Positions 1 through 10,675 of a stretch of DNA of 64,000 nucleotides are shown in pieces. Origin of the DNA: Acheta domesticus (Eukaryota; Arthropoda; Insecta; Orthoptera; Gryllidae); contig JAHLJT010009355.1 of NCBI GenBank assembly GCA_031308135.1, positions 6,993,074 to 7,057,073 of the forward strand, read 5' to 3'. Position numbers and translations under genes: made by a program. The notes below the pieces were generated by a model. The model had not been told where the DNA came from, searched no databases, and worked only from the letters and a program-made list of their open reading frames with translations. The first letter of the stretch is position 1. Each line of letters starts with the position of its first letter.

Positions 1-914
1 AGGATTATATGCCAAGGTATTTTGCGATGCAAATGGTCGTTCGTAAAACTGAGCACTAAATAGTTAAACACCTTTTACAAGAAACTATTTTAAGAAACCG
101 AACATTTCTTGGGCAATTATTTATAATAAGCGATTGGGTTCTAAAATACTAAAGTATTTTGCGATGCAAGTTGTCGTTCGTAAAACTGAGCACTAAATAG
201 TTGAACACTCTTTACGAGAAACTATTTTAAGAAGCCGGACATTGCTTGTACAATTATTTATCACAAACATGTATTACATATAGCTGGCTTACATGGCATT
301 GACTGGGTTTTGCGTAAAGATGAATCACAATAACACAAATAACTGCACTTTCTTCCCGTGTTTAAGTGGAAAGACCTGAAATATAATCTAGTTTACACTT
401 TTTTGAAGCTATATTTTAATCTGTTAACACAAAAGTTAATTCACCGTATTGCACCGTATTGCAGTATTCATTTTTATAGTACATTAGTGAGGAATTCTGT
501 CTACTCCTTCTCTGTTCGCCCATTTCTATTCTAGTGCATCTCCACCCCACTCGGCCTTGCCCTGCCTTCTCCTGTCTTCATCCTCAAATCCTTGTTCTAC
601 TTCACTAATTTAGTAACTAAAATAAGGTGGATTATTAGAGGGCTGAAGAGTACTAATCAAGAAAGAAAAAAATTCTAATAATCTAAAAAAAGGAATATAC
701 TGTTTATGATATAAAGCAATACATCATTGCTGCCTGTGGGTAAGGTGTCAGGTTGGACTTGGTGATGGAAACAGTATCTTTCGAGCGCCGGATAATGTTA
801 ACCCCCCTGTCTTTGAGAAAGGTCTAAGGGCGTTTATTTGCGCCATTAAGTGGAAACACACATCTTTTTCTTTTCTGGAATTGTAAAATATAATATTGAA
901 AAAAGAGTTATTTT
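1..914. repeat. 1-kb repeat, copy 1 (truncated by window edge and gap)
   Basis: Nearly the same sequence recurs at 32327-33364 in the same orientation. It opens with tandem units of about 137 bp that begin TATTTTGCGATGCAA at 18 and 155 (two units here, three in the other copy), followed by about 650 bp of single-copy homology. The left end coincides with the window start and the right end with the N gap, so neither true boundary is visible here. No protein, terminal inverted repeat or LTR feature is recognised. It may be a satellite-derived or unclassified transposon repeat, or a segmental duplication. Confidence 0.9.
18..291. repeat. 137-bp tandem repeat, two units
   Basis: Two head-to-tail units start at 18 and 155 (spacing 137). 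Each contains the conserved blocks TATTTTGCGATGCAA, CTGAGCACTAAATAGTT, GAAACTATTTTAAGAA and CAATTATTTAT. The other copy of this repeat at 32.3 kb carries three units. Confidence 0.9.
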
Positions 915-1914
915 NNNNNNNNNNNNNNNNNNNNNNNNNNNNNNNNNNNNNNNNNNNNNNNNNNNNNNNNNNNNNNNNNNNNNNNNNNNNNNNNNNNNNN
1001 NNNNNNNNNNNNNNNNNNNNNNNNNNNNNNNNNNNNNNNNNNNNNNNNNNNNNNNNNNNNNNNNNNNNNNNNNNNNNNNNNNNNNNNNNNNNNNNNNNNN
1101 NNNNNNNNNNNNNNNNNNNNNNNNNNNNNNNNNNNNNNNNNNNNNNNNNNNNNNNNNNNNNNNNNNNNNNNNNNNNNNNNNNNNNNNNNNNNNNNNNNNN
1201 NNNNNNNNNNNNNNNNNNNNNNNNNNNNNNNNNNNNNNNNNNNNNNNNNNNNNNNNNNNNNNNNNNNNNNNNNNNNNNNNNNNNNNNNNNNNNNNNNNNN
1301 NNNNNNNNNNNNNNNNNNNNNNNNNNNNNNNNNNNNNNNNNNNNNNNNNNNNNNNNNNNNNNNNNNNNNNNNNNNNNNNNNNNNNNNNNNNNNNNNNNNN
1401 NNNNNNNNNNNNNNNNNNNNNNNNNNNNNNNNNNNNNNNNNNNNNNNNNNNNNNNNNNNNNNNNNNNNNNNNNNNNNNNNNNNNNNNNNNNNNNNNNNNN
1501 NNNNNNNNNNNNNNNNNNNNNNNNNNNNNNNNNNNNNNNNNNNNNNNNNNNNNNNNNNNNNNNNNNNNNNNNNNNNNNNNNNNNNNNNNNNNNNNNNNNN
1601 NNNNNNNNNNNNNNNNNNNNNNNNNNNNNNNNNNNNNNNNNNNNNNNNNNNNNNNNNNNNNNNNNNNNNNNNNNNNNNNNNNNNNNNNNNNNNNNNNNNN
1701 NNNNNNNNNNNNNNNNNNNNNNNNNNNNNNNNNNNNNNNNNNNNNNNNNNNNNNNNNNNNNNNNNNNNNNNNNNNNNNNNNNNNNNNNNNNNNNNNNNNN
1801 NNNNNNNNNNNNNNNNNNNNNNNNNNNNNNNNNNNNNNNNNNNNNNNNNNNNNNNNNNNNNNNNNNNNNNNNNNNNNNNNNNNNNNNNNNNNNNNNNNNN
1901 NNNNNNNNNNNNNN
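915..1914. other. Assembly gap, exactly 1000 N
   Basis: A run of exactly 1000 N, a conventional placeholder for a scaffold gap, so the true length is unknown. It interrupts copy 1 of the 1-kb repeat. Open frames that cross it are meaningless. Confidence 0.98.
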
Positions 1915-2235
1915 TTTTAGAATAATCTTCATGTGGCAGTCTTAAGCCCAAGGCACTAGTTCGTATGAATATGTGCTAAAAATAACACATTCGAGCATTC
2001 CAGGAGATTCAGTATTTTCATAAGTGTTGGATGTGCTCATCATTTACGTTTACGGCCGCCGTGTACCATGGCTATCATTTTGACCAAAACTGAATTTTCA
2101 ATAAGTACATTTAAAATATTTATTAAACAGAACCTACAAACGTTTATACTATTAACGTATTCTAGTGTAAGCCACGCGATGCTTTTATTATTTTATACAG
2201 AATATTACTCGACAGTTTCACCGTTTACGCGGACA
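1915..2235. other. AT-rich DNA, no feature recognised
   Basis: Begins directly after the gap. A 73-codon frame from 2068 has no coding character. Nothing else is recognised. Confidence 0.5.
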
Positions 2236-2515
2236 GAAACGAGGAAATGCTCCGCGCAGAAGGAGGCGCCGCCGTCTGCAGTGTCGTAGCGGCCGGTTTG
2301 AATTTCGCGGCCCGGAAGTGACTTTTAAACTTAATTTTCTCAAAGACAAAATTTTTTTCGGAAAAACTGGACCTGCCATTTTTCATGACGTGCAACACAG
2401 AATTTGGGGTATTTTTTTGTAACGGGAGCTTCTGGACAGCCTGCATAAATATTTTCAACTAATTTATAGTAACACAAATATTATTTTTTACTGCCAGCTT
2501 TGAAACACCCTACAT
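2236..2515 (-). mobile_element. Probable transposon fragment with GGGTGTTTC-type end
   Basis: On the minus strand the block starts at about 2512 with GTAGGGTGTTTCAAAGC, the AGGGTGTTTC terminus common to many insect interspersed repeats. A similar start, ACAGGGTGTTTCCGC, occurs on the plus strand at about 20123. The body is an A/T-run sequence with no preserved reading frame. Assignment to a family is not possible from this window. Confidence 0.35.
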
Positions 2516-3410
2516 GGCATAACTGAAAAATTTGATGATCAAACGCATGAGAACTATTTTGGAACAGATTGATGAATGATTGTCCATATTCGAAGAAAAT
2601 ACAATAATGAAGAAATTGATCTACGGGAACACATTATGTCATTAATGCTCATTAACGCCGTTTAATTTAGTCTTTATTTTGCGCGAAGAGCATGAACACA
2701 TGACTGTTTTAATCCTTAACTAGCTAGTGAACATATGCTAAACAATTTCTTGCCAGTCGAAGTTAAAATTTTTATTGCCATCAACTGAATGTCTGGCAAA
2801 ATGCTCCACGAATGCTGCGGTACAGATATAAAACGTTCCCAATACGTAATATTTGTGTAAAAATAACTCTTGGATGAGTATTTCCTAAACTATATCACTT
2901 CAATTGCGCCAACTTCAGAATTACGAACAGTAAACAGTCTTTGAGTTAACACCATTACTCAAAGCGTTAAAAAAAGAACATAAATTTGAAGCACTTTCAA
3001 GAATTATCTTGGTCAGTTAGGTGTATGCTTTTACATTCGAAACATTACTGCCAATTCACATTTTTAAACACACCAAAGAACAACGTCATAACGTACTTCT
3101 CGTTGTGCTAAGTACATTACTCAGGACTATCGAATTAAAAACCGAAAACGACATTAACGAGACACTTCAGTCGAAACCCACATAACTAATAGTCACTCAG
3201 ACCCTGGTTAGCACAGTCTGAGAGGTAGGATGTTCATATAGAAAATTTCATAAAAGAGAAAAATATGAAATTAAAACGTATACTCGTACAAGAATTATGT
3301 GATACACGCTCAACGTGTGTGAGTGTGGCCACAGAAATTTATACAACCCTCTTTAATATTTCGGCTGCTGCTAACTCTATCCACTTTTCGCTCGCGTAGG
3401 AGGATGAGGC
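2516..3410. other. AT-rich intergenic or intronic DNA
   Basis: No gene, hairpin or repeat family recognised. Confidence 0.5.
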
Positions 3411-3415
3411 ACACA

Positions 3416-3439
3416 CCTTATATGGGCGCACATATATAA
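3416..3439 (+). promoter_or_regulatory. CArG box followed by TATA box
   Basis: CCTTATATGG at 3416-3425 is a perfect match to the SRF/MADS consensus CC(A/T)6GG. Seven bases further on, TATATAA occupies 3433-3439. The pair would place a transcription start near 3465 on the plus strand. The following 61-codon frame (3446-3631) does not look like a known protein. A chance occurrence in AT-rich DNA cannot be excluded. Confidence 0.35.
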
Positions 3440-3444
3440 CGTAG

Positions 3445-3955
3445 GGTGCCGACGCTGCCCGCCGCGGCTAAAAGCTGGTCCACCCTCTCTTATAATGGTC
3501 CATCACTATTACTGCCCACACACTTTTCAACTGCGGAGAGAAAACAGGTCAATTCGCCGCAAAAAACATTTAATTTGAATTCTCTTCTTTATGGTTGTTG
3601 TCCGTTAATATATTGCATTCGCCAAGCGTAGGAGAAACTGCCATAGCACTCGAATATATACACACGCATTAATACCAACAGAAAAGTACCCAGAATACAT
3701 TTTTAAATAACAGAAAAAATTTCACCAACGATTGTTGCTTAAAATTTATATATCCACGAATTTAAAACATCTAGCACCTAAAATTGTAACACAAAATTAT
3801 GATACCATCCTTCACGTAGACGGTTGCCCTTCCCATATTACTTGTCCCTTTACATTATCTATCCTACTTCACCTCCAGTTCTCTTGCTGTCGCGCGCTGT
3901 CCGCCGTCTCTTTCTCGCAACACTTTTCCGTAGAAATGAGAATTTACTAGTCTCT
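3445..3955. other. No gene recognised
   Basis: Mixed-composition DNA leading into the GC island. Short open frames only. Confidence 0.4.
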
Positions 3956-3959
3956 ATTA

Positions 3960-4850
3960 TAATGTGTACGTGTGTGAAGGGGAGCATGTGCGCCGGCTCC
4001 TGCTTTCTGCTCCGCGCGGGGCCAGCCCAGCGCCGGTATAAATCATTTGAGGACAATGTTTTAAAGCAATTTCTAGCGTCGCTACTGCAGGATACTCCTG
4101 CCTCTGGTAGTTCATGCATGCTGGAATTTATAATTATTATTGCCCCCTGCTGCTGCTTGAACCGAGTGGGAAAGAGAAGGTAGATAGGTGGCGATGTCCG
4201 CGTTTACCTCCCCCGTCGGCGTGTCTCTCGCTCCCTCTCGTCCCCTCCCCCCCCCGCCCTCCGTCCCCCTCCGTCGCTGGCATAACCTTCCTTGCGCCAG
4301 TCCACTGTCGTTCCGCCCTAATAACCACCCCGCGGTTCGTCCGTTACGCTGTATAGTCTGTCTCCGTCGCACGCCGGCCTCCCCGCCCCGCGCGCCCCCG
4401 CCACGCCGCGCCCCGCCCGCGCGCAGCCGACGCGTTTGGTCCGCGTGAATGTTGAATTCGTCTCTCTTTTCCTTGGTGATAATATAACTCCCTGCGCAGT
4501 GCCGCTCTGAGCAGTTGGACAAGCGCCCATGAATTCTTGAGTATTCCTGAATAAAAGAGTATGGCCAAATTGAACCTCCGCAGAGCCTTCTGTGCCTGCT
4601 ATTGTTCTGAAGAGCGCGCCGCGCGCGCGAGAGGACCGGCGGGCGGCGGGCGCAGGGGGCGCTCCGTATGCGGGAAGCCTATATTAAATAAAGGTGAATG
4701 CTCTTCGGTTTGTCCGTCTCTTGTTCGGGGGGGGACTGAGGGTTTATCTACCAGTGTGCAGCCGTGCGGGGCCCGCGGTGCTAAACATCTGGAGGATTGC
4801 CGAGATTAACTGTGGCCGCCCTGTGATTTCTGTTGCTTCTGCTGCGTGCC
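3960..4850. promoter_or_regulatory. GC-rich island with TATA motif
   Basis: Abrupt rise in G+C and CpG within AT-rich surroundings. GGTATAAATC (TATAAA at 4037-4042) lies at its left edge. Pyrimidine-rich CTCCCTCTCGTCCCC runs occupy 4220-4290 and CpG-dense DNA 4370-4440 and 4610-4680. Overlapping frames are open on both strands because the composition is stop-poor; none resembles a protein. Candidate promoter or enhancer island. Confidence 0.4.
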
Positions 4851-5660
4851 CTGCGCCGTCGTCGTTTCTGCGTCTTTATGCTTCGAGTAATTGCAATACG
4901 GGATTGTTGGCTGTTTTATTCTCTTTGAGCTGTAGTCCGAGACGGGTCGTCAACGAGGCACACATATTGAATTTTCCTGATGGTGTATTGTAATGTGATA
5001 ATGTTGCCTTTCGTATTAGCACTCTGAATGAAATGAACACGCTCTACGTAGCGTCTTAAGGGTCACTTATGAGCCGAAGTTGAGTATGCATAGGGGTCGT
5101 TAGACTCATATGATTATTTGTAATGTAATAATACATTAACTGAATTTATATGTATGGTAGACTTAGAGCTGGTTTTCATGTATTCAGGAATGTATGTTTA
5201 GAGTTTGGGGTTCCGGTTTTAGACTCTAGTTTCTTTGATTTCTGTGGTAACAGAAGTGCTTAGCAAGATTACAGTGGGTAAAACTTGTTTCGAATATTAA
5301 CACAGCAATGTGACTACGAACGTGAAATGTCTTACTTAATAACCAATACTTCAGGAAGTAGGAATTTCTAATTATATAGTTTAAAGAAATATTATTCATT
5401 TACGGCGCCAATAAAATGTTTTATTCTCATTTGAATATAAAAGAGGTAGAAATCGTAAATATAAAAATTTGGCATGACATATGTCTGATATGTATATGTA
5501 ATTTTCACGTATGTTGATTGAAAATATGTGTTGAACGAAATCAGAGTTGGAAGAAGCTTAGGAAGAAATTGCCAAAAATAGAATGATGGATTGAAAGTCC
5601 TTAGTCTCCGTAGCAATTTGACATGTCAATTGCCTGTAATCTGCAACAAAGAGAAATAGA
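4851..5660. other. AT-rich DNA, no feature recognised
   Basis: No repeat, hairpin or coding signal recognised. Confidence 0.5.
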
Positions 5661-5662
5661 AG

Positions 5663-5666
<4 letters not shown>

Positions 5667-5693
<27 letters not shown>

Positions 5694-5755
5694 GTAATAA
5701 TATAATAATAATAATAATAAGGAGAAGAAGAAGAAGAAGAACAAGAAGAAGAGGA
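5667..5755. repeat. Compound microsatellite (AAT)n then (GAA)n
   Basis: AAT trinucleotides with minor interruptions run to about 5720, followed by AGA/GAA triplets. The poly-Leu/Ile frame on the minus strand is an artefact of the repeat. Confidence 0.95.
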
Positions 5756-5759
5756 AATA

Positions 5760-6350
5760 TTAAAGGCGCGTCACAGGTCACAAGCAAAGCTCTTCCGACT
5801 GACCACAACTGAGAACATTCAATTTCCAGGTAAAAATAATTAAATCTAATTATTCATTTGTGAATATCTATTTGACAGTTTGACGAACAATGCAAATTAT
5901 AAAATATATTGAGACAGTAATTATACATTTCGGGAATCTTCACTGAAAATTTCATGGTTTAATTGCAAAGGGTTCTTTTTTCTTTCATTTTTTAGGTGTC
6001 TCCGTCATCATACGAACCCGTAAATCTTCAATTTATCGAAAAAATGGTCTTAAATTGTTTAATGAGAACTACAAGATAATGAATTTTATGGGCAATAAAG
6101 ATTATATTCAGTGCCAGGGAATTTAGTATACAGTTTTTCAGACGAGTACACATAATAGGTAGTGGCAGAGAAAGGAGGTTCCTGAATGATGATGTAAGGT
6201 GTAGCATCCATGGGATTTGACGTTTTCTTATAAATAATTTTTCATTTATGCTGAATTTAATATTTATTTTTAATTTTTGATTTATAGTTTTTTATATTGT
6301 ATTTAATTATATTCTTTTCTATTATATTCAACTATCAAAACATGATCAAA
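5760..6350. other. AT-rich DNA, no feature recognised
   Basis: No gene or recognisable repeat. Confidence 0.45.
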
Positions 6351-6352
6351 TG

Positions 6353-6570
6353 ATACATCATTGTGTTCCTCTTTTTATGAGCTATCCATTGCCAGTGAGA
6401 AAAATATAGTCTCATTTAAAAAACTCCAAGATGATTAAATTCCCCGAAAACTAAAAGTATTCAATAATAACTCTACGGTATATTCCTTGCCCCATTATTC
6501 CGCATTGTTTTGTCAAAAATGCATTTCTGTTTCGTGAACCGCTTAAATGTTACTGGGGTGACCAGTAGTT
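6353..6570. repeat. Dispersed repeat family R1, copy 1
   Basis: Shares long diverged similarity with 40325-40545, including CCTCTTTTTATGAKCTATC, GAAAAATATA, CTCCAAGAT, ATTAAATT and CGTGAACYG. A shorter match lies at 45745-45880. Probably an old transposon; no ends or coding capacity can be defined. Confidence 0.7.
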
Positions 6571-6654
6571 GCTGGAATACCATTATAAAAAATAAATATT
6601 GTTGTAATATTTTTATTGTTACTTTTAGTACTGTCGTTAATGAATTTATTATTG

Positions 6655-6865
6655 TTTCGAGCCCGTCGGATGGAGCGAGCTAGCTTTCCGTTGTCTGATC
6701 AAAGATTCGATTCCCAAATATAGCTGTAACTTTCCATTACACTCGTCTCAGTTTTCTATAGCCGTGTGACAAATAAAATCCTCACTCAGGTCAAGTACGC
6801 TAGATACGGTGAAGGAGTACGTGATGCACGCCACATGTCTACTTTACATTGAGGCGTGGATAATA
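6655..6865 (+). mobile_element. Possible tRNA-derived SINE relic
   Basis: AGATTCGATTCCC at about 6701-6713 matches the tRNA/SINE B-box consensus. GGAGCGAGCTAGC about 30 bp upstream could be a degenerate A-box. There is no clear poly-A tail or target-site duplication, so this is tentative. Confidence 0.3.
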
Positions 6866-6954
6866 AATAAAAACAAGACCCAGACGGGGAACAGACCTAG
6901 CTGGCAAAAATCGGCTTAATCCGATTCTATAAATTCCAAATACATACGGTACAT

Positions 6955-7000
6955 CATCATCATCATCATTATTATTATTATTACTATAATTATTATTATT
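6955..7000. repeat. Trinucleotide microsatellite (ATC/ATT)n
   Basis: A run of CAT then TTA triplets about 45 bp long, immediately on the 3' (intron) side of the Kazal exon donor region. Confidence 0.9.
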
Positions 7001-7068
7001 TCTGTTATTTTTGGTATTGTATTGTTACTAGGTGTTATTATTGTTGTGTATTTGTTGTTGTGACTGAC

Positions 7069-7270
7069 CCCTTTCGAGGCACTGCGAGGCGCAGAGCATG
7101 TAGCAGCCGTTGGGGAACTTGTAGGTGTGGCCGGAGTCGTCCTCACCGTCCCGCTCGTCGTCGCGTCCGCAGACGGGGTCGTAGCCGGCCTCCTCGCAGG
7201 GCCCCGCGCAGTCGCAGCGGCCGGCGCGCGACTCCGCGGACAGCAGCAGCCAGCACGCCCACGCACCCCA
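7069..7270 (-). CDS. Exon of a secreted Kazal-type protease inhibitor-like protein
   Basis: The 202-bp exon encodes about 67 residues. It opens with a hydrophobic stretch (ACWLLLSAESRA) that looks like the end of a signal peptide. A Cys-rich domain follows: RCDC, GPC, then YDPVCG, an acidic insert (DDERDGEDD), GHTYKFPNGCYMLC and ASQC. YDPVCG followed by TY..(P)NGC is the Kazal signature. Known members inhibit serine proteases outside the cell or act as vasoactive or follistatin-like modules. Kazal domains normally have six cysteines, and spacing here suggests that the last conserved Cys lies in the next exon. On the minus strand the exon is preceded by GCGTTGCAG (acceptor AG at 7271-7272) and followed by GTCAGT (donor from 7068), entering in phase 0 and leaving in phase 1. 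The initiator Met must be in an upstream exon at higher coordinates. CpG-rich codons contrast with the AT-rich surroundings. The domain call is firm; protease target and expression are unknown. Confidence 0.7.
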
Positions 7271-7333
7271 CTGCAACGCACGCGCGCCCGCACGGCGCGG
7301 CTCACCGTCTGAGGGCACGGGCCGGAACCCCCA

Positions 7334-7445
7334 AGGAGGCCGTGGAGCAGACGCGAGAGCAGAAGGAGGCCGTGGCAAAAGACGCAGGAGCAGGAGGCCG
7401 TGGGAACAGCCGCGGGGCAGGAGGCCGTGGAACAGACGCGGGGGG
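7334..7445. repeat. Minisatellite, 27-30-bp unit, four copies
   Basis: AGGAGGCCGTGG recurs at 7334, 7364, 7392 and 7419 with similar intervening sequence. It lies in the intron just upstream of the Kazal exon (minus-strand sense) and creates spurious open frames on both strands. Confidence 0.85.
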
Positions 7446-7489
7446 ACAGCAATGGGCCTCAGATTTTCGATACTAGCTGCATAGCTAGG

Positions 7490-7890
7490 TCCACTTCTGT
7501 CGCTGTCTGGACGAGAATTCTAGCGGCCGACTGTTCTGGTCGGTAGTTTTCCGTGGTTTCTCCAATCAACACCAGGCGAATGTCGGAGTAGTACCCTAAC
7601 AAACGGGCCAAGGACTGCTCGAGATCTTTCCTTCCACTTCCGTGTCCTATCATCACCCCTTACTTACACTTATATTCACTGCACTATAACACATGCCGGG
7701 AGACCGATCGAGATCTTAGAGCTTGTCGCGGCTGAGGTGGTGCCCTACAGGTGGGAGATACTTGGTTGGGGACAACCCCGTTAGCAGATGGTAGGTCGGC
7801 GTTGGATCTCACGAGGAAAATACATGCACTATACTTAAGGGGCTAATGACCTTAGCCGTGGATGCGCATGGAATAACTAATCAATAAAAA
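7490..7890 (+). mobile_element. SINE-like repeat family S2, copy 1
   Basis: Contains GAGAATTCTAGCGGCCGAC, TTTTCCGTGGTTTCT, CACCAGGCGAATG and ACATGCCGGGAGACC, shared with 53715-54005, partly with 56396-56700, and with 61285-61549. It ends in CTAATGACC followed by TCAATAAAAA. The TTTTCCGTGGTTTC...GCGAATGCYGG core is widespread in insect genomes as an interspersed repeat. The element lies in the presumed intron of the Kazal gene. Confidence 0.7.
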
Positions 7891-8039
7891 CGTTTAGGTG
7901 AAGAGCTGCAGTTTCATCGTTCAGGACATTTATTATTAGAAACTTTCTTAATCCTTAGTGCTAATTTCTTCTCTTAAAGGTAATCGGATATTTACAAAAC
8001 TATTCGAAACAGTCGCCATGCGTAATCTGTCTGTCTGTA

Positions 8040-8300
8040 ATTGACGCAACAGCCCGCGTACGTGCCACGGCCTACCAGTAGCGTCCCTGCCTCGCGGCCA
8101 TGAGTGGAAGGGTACGTGTGGTTATCACGACATCCCCACGCCGTATTCAGGTCATCTCAACCTGAGAAGTGAGTTTTCGCATTGTCACAAAGCAACATTT
8201 ATTGGGACATTGCAAGGAAAACGCGCACTATAATCTTGCCCTACAGAATCGAAGCCGGGTCGCGTCATGGAAAGCGAGAACGCTGACCAATGACATAACC
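8040..8300 (-). mobile_element. tRNA-derived SINE, minus strand
   Basis: Read on the minus strand, TTGGTCAGCGTTCTCGC (complement of 8281-8290 and on) matches a tRNA-SINE A-box. CCGGCTTCGATTCTG about 30 bp later matches the B-box. A roughly 200-bp tail unrelated to tRNA follows, as in arthropod SINEs. The terminal poly-A and target-site duplication are not clear. Confidence 0.5.
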
Positions 8301-9740
8301 CGTGAAGGCCATGGGTAATCGCTTTGTAGAAACCAGCGATCTGGGCAGCCCTTATTCACGTTAATTTCTTATTTTCGTATCTGTCAATATGAAAAACAAG
8401 TGTAAAATCGGAAAAGCATAGTGAATGTTTCATTATTCCTTCAAAGAAAGGCTGTGGCCATGTGTGTCCGTGCAGGGACTGCAAGATACCTAGCGTCTGG
8501 ATACAGGGGTCGGTTTCGTTCCAACTCTTGGAGGCGACACTACGTAAATCCACATTTAAGAAGTAGTATCCACTCTATTCAACTGTCGCATCTTATTTAT
8601 AGAAAATACATACGACAACAAAAATACTTGAAACATAAACACAATGGATAATATTTCGATTATTCTGTTTTTAGTTTTATGGTGTTAATATAATTTTCAG
8701 CTGCCTCTGCTTATTAGTATCTTCAATCTTTATCAACAAAATAAATAAAAATTTTGACTAGTCCAAGTTAACTAAAATTACGTCTCATTTATTCTTATTG
8801 CTTGAATCTCACGTAAGGTTAATTTAACTGGGAAGAAAGATGAGAAACTAGGGGGAAAATGAATATGCCGTGCTAATATTTCGTGTACGAAATAGCTAAG
8901 TTTTCAATTTAATAGTGTGCGAAACATTAAGATGCGTGCGCGAAACATATTTCGCAACCGCCATGTTTAAAAAAACAGTACATGCAACACGTGCGAGAGG
9001 TGATTAGCACATTAGTACACTTATATTATAATTAACTATTTTAGCTTCTATCTTTCAAAAATGATGTGCCTTTTTAGCAAGAATACGTGACCAATTTTCT
9101 AGTTCCGTCTAATACACGATCAATTTTCTAGTCCTGTACCTAAACCGAACATCAAGATAAAAAATTCTGAGAAAAATATCAATATCTTAAATGTTGGTAA
9201 GTACATGAACTAAATTGATATTTAGGGAAAACAATTTATCTTGTTGATAAATAATTTGGATTTTAATTTCTACTAGGCGTTCTTCATTAAAAATTTGAGT
9301 TCTTCGAGCATTTTACGCCTTAAAATATGTTGCAAATATAGTTGCATTCGATTTATGAATTCACACATTTTTAACAATTATGTAATTAATAATGACTAAG
9401 TATCACTGTCAGGCATTACAAATTAAGATGCGCTAGTGAAACACGTTTTAAATACATTCGATGGATGATTCATTTAACTACACTACACTTTAGTTGCAAC
9501 TTCGAATATATATCATCCTAGATTCTTGTCAGAAAATGAAGTTTACTTGTCCAATCTATCATTCCATAAAGATACACGTCACTACCTAGAAACGCACCGG
9601 TATTAACATGCATATCCGTGCTATTCAGCCCCACTCTCATAAAGCACACACCCACACTCGATCACCGAACCCCATTGTTCTCTTTCCCTCGCGCTTCGCT
9701 CGTGCTTTCGCCTAATGAGCGTTTATCACACTCAGACAGC
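8300..9740. other. AT-rich DNA, no gene recognised
   Basis: Short frames only (for example 8356-8553 minus, 65 codons, no recognisable domain). No clear repeats. Confidence 0.45.
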
Positions 9741-9744
9741 GTTC

Positions 9745-10235
9745 AGAAATATGACATGGCCGCGCGCGACCCAAGCTGTCATTGCTCCGTGGATCTACTA
9801 CTCACAGAGGGCCAGGCACAACACGCGCGAAGATGTCATGATGGCGGCAAGAACGCGACGTACGCGCCCCGCCGCCTCTCCGCCTATATAAACGCGCCCC
9901 GCTTTCCCGAAGCTCCTTCCGGTCGCGATAGGCGAAGGGTCATTATTCCTCCGCGAGGGAAAGCCGTCGGTCGGCCGATAGTTGCCCGGCGGTCTTTCTG
10001 GGCGCGATGTCCGAACAGATATCTCGACCGACTACAATGGATACGTAATCGTTCAGAGGAAACTTGGCGATAATGGCTGTGCTCTAACACGTGTGGTACA
10101 CGCAAAGGCCGCAGGTTTTATGTGTTAAAACCGCTACTGCCATTGATAAGACTGTAAATTAGCTGGGGCGGGAGCGCTCGACCGGGCGACCGCCACGCGA
10201 GAGATCGAACAAGACCATCGATCGAGACTTCGGTA
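9745..10235 (+). promoter_or_regulatory. CpG island with strong TATA box; possible first exon
   Basis: A CpG-dense block that starts sharply. TATATAAA at 9885-9892 sits between CCGCC and CGCGCC, a good core-promoter context. A pyrimidine stretch (GCTCCTTCCGG) about 28-35 bp downstream is a plausible start site. TTCGGTAAAG near 10231-10240 could be a splice donor, which would make about 9916-10233 a first exon. The 151-codon frame across the island (9618-10073) has no recognisable domain and begins upstream of the TATA, so it is not called as coding. Confidence 0.4.
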
Positions 10236-10675
10236 AAGCTCTTTCGCTGCTTTGTTGTTTTCAACGGCTGCTTCCCTACGCACTACTCGCCTGACGTTGG
10301 CACAAAAACACGTATTTTTTTACTTGTTTTAAGCAAGCTATTGTTATCTCTGAGGAATTCAGATACACTAACCTACTGACCCTTTTATGAACTCTGTTTA
10401 ATGCGACAAATCCGTCAGGGGACTTTAGGAAACGTTGGATTCAATAAATGAAATATAAAATAATTTTCGTCATAGTGTTCCTTGGGACGTTTTTGTCTTG
10501 TATGCGTACGGAGAGTTTTCGTAGTATAGAAAAAGTTGTGCGATGCTGCAGCAAAAACGCCGTTTTTTTACCGATAAACTCGTTTTTACAGATAAACTCG
10601 ATACCGTTAGAGGGTTTTTCTAGCTTCTACATGTGGTAAATTACATTATCCAATACGCATCCTAGTCAGAATTCC
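10236..10675. other. AT-rich DNA, no gene recognised
   Basis: A 63-codon frame at 10448-10639 has a hydrophobic start but no homology I recognise. Treated as chance. Confidence 0.4.

Noticed and set aside
748..1951. Four long open frames across the N gap
   Set aside because: They exist only because N codons are not read as stops.
5626..5808. Leu/Ile-rich membrane peptide
   Set aside because: Translation of (AAT)n and (GAA)n microsatellites.
6916..7476. Other frames over the Kazal exon (178 and 138 codons)
   Set aside because: Shadows of the exon and of the adjacent minisatellite; only the frame with the Kazal cysteine pattern is kept.
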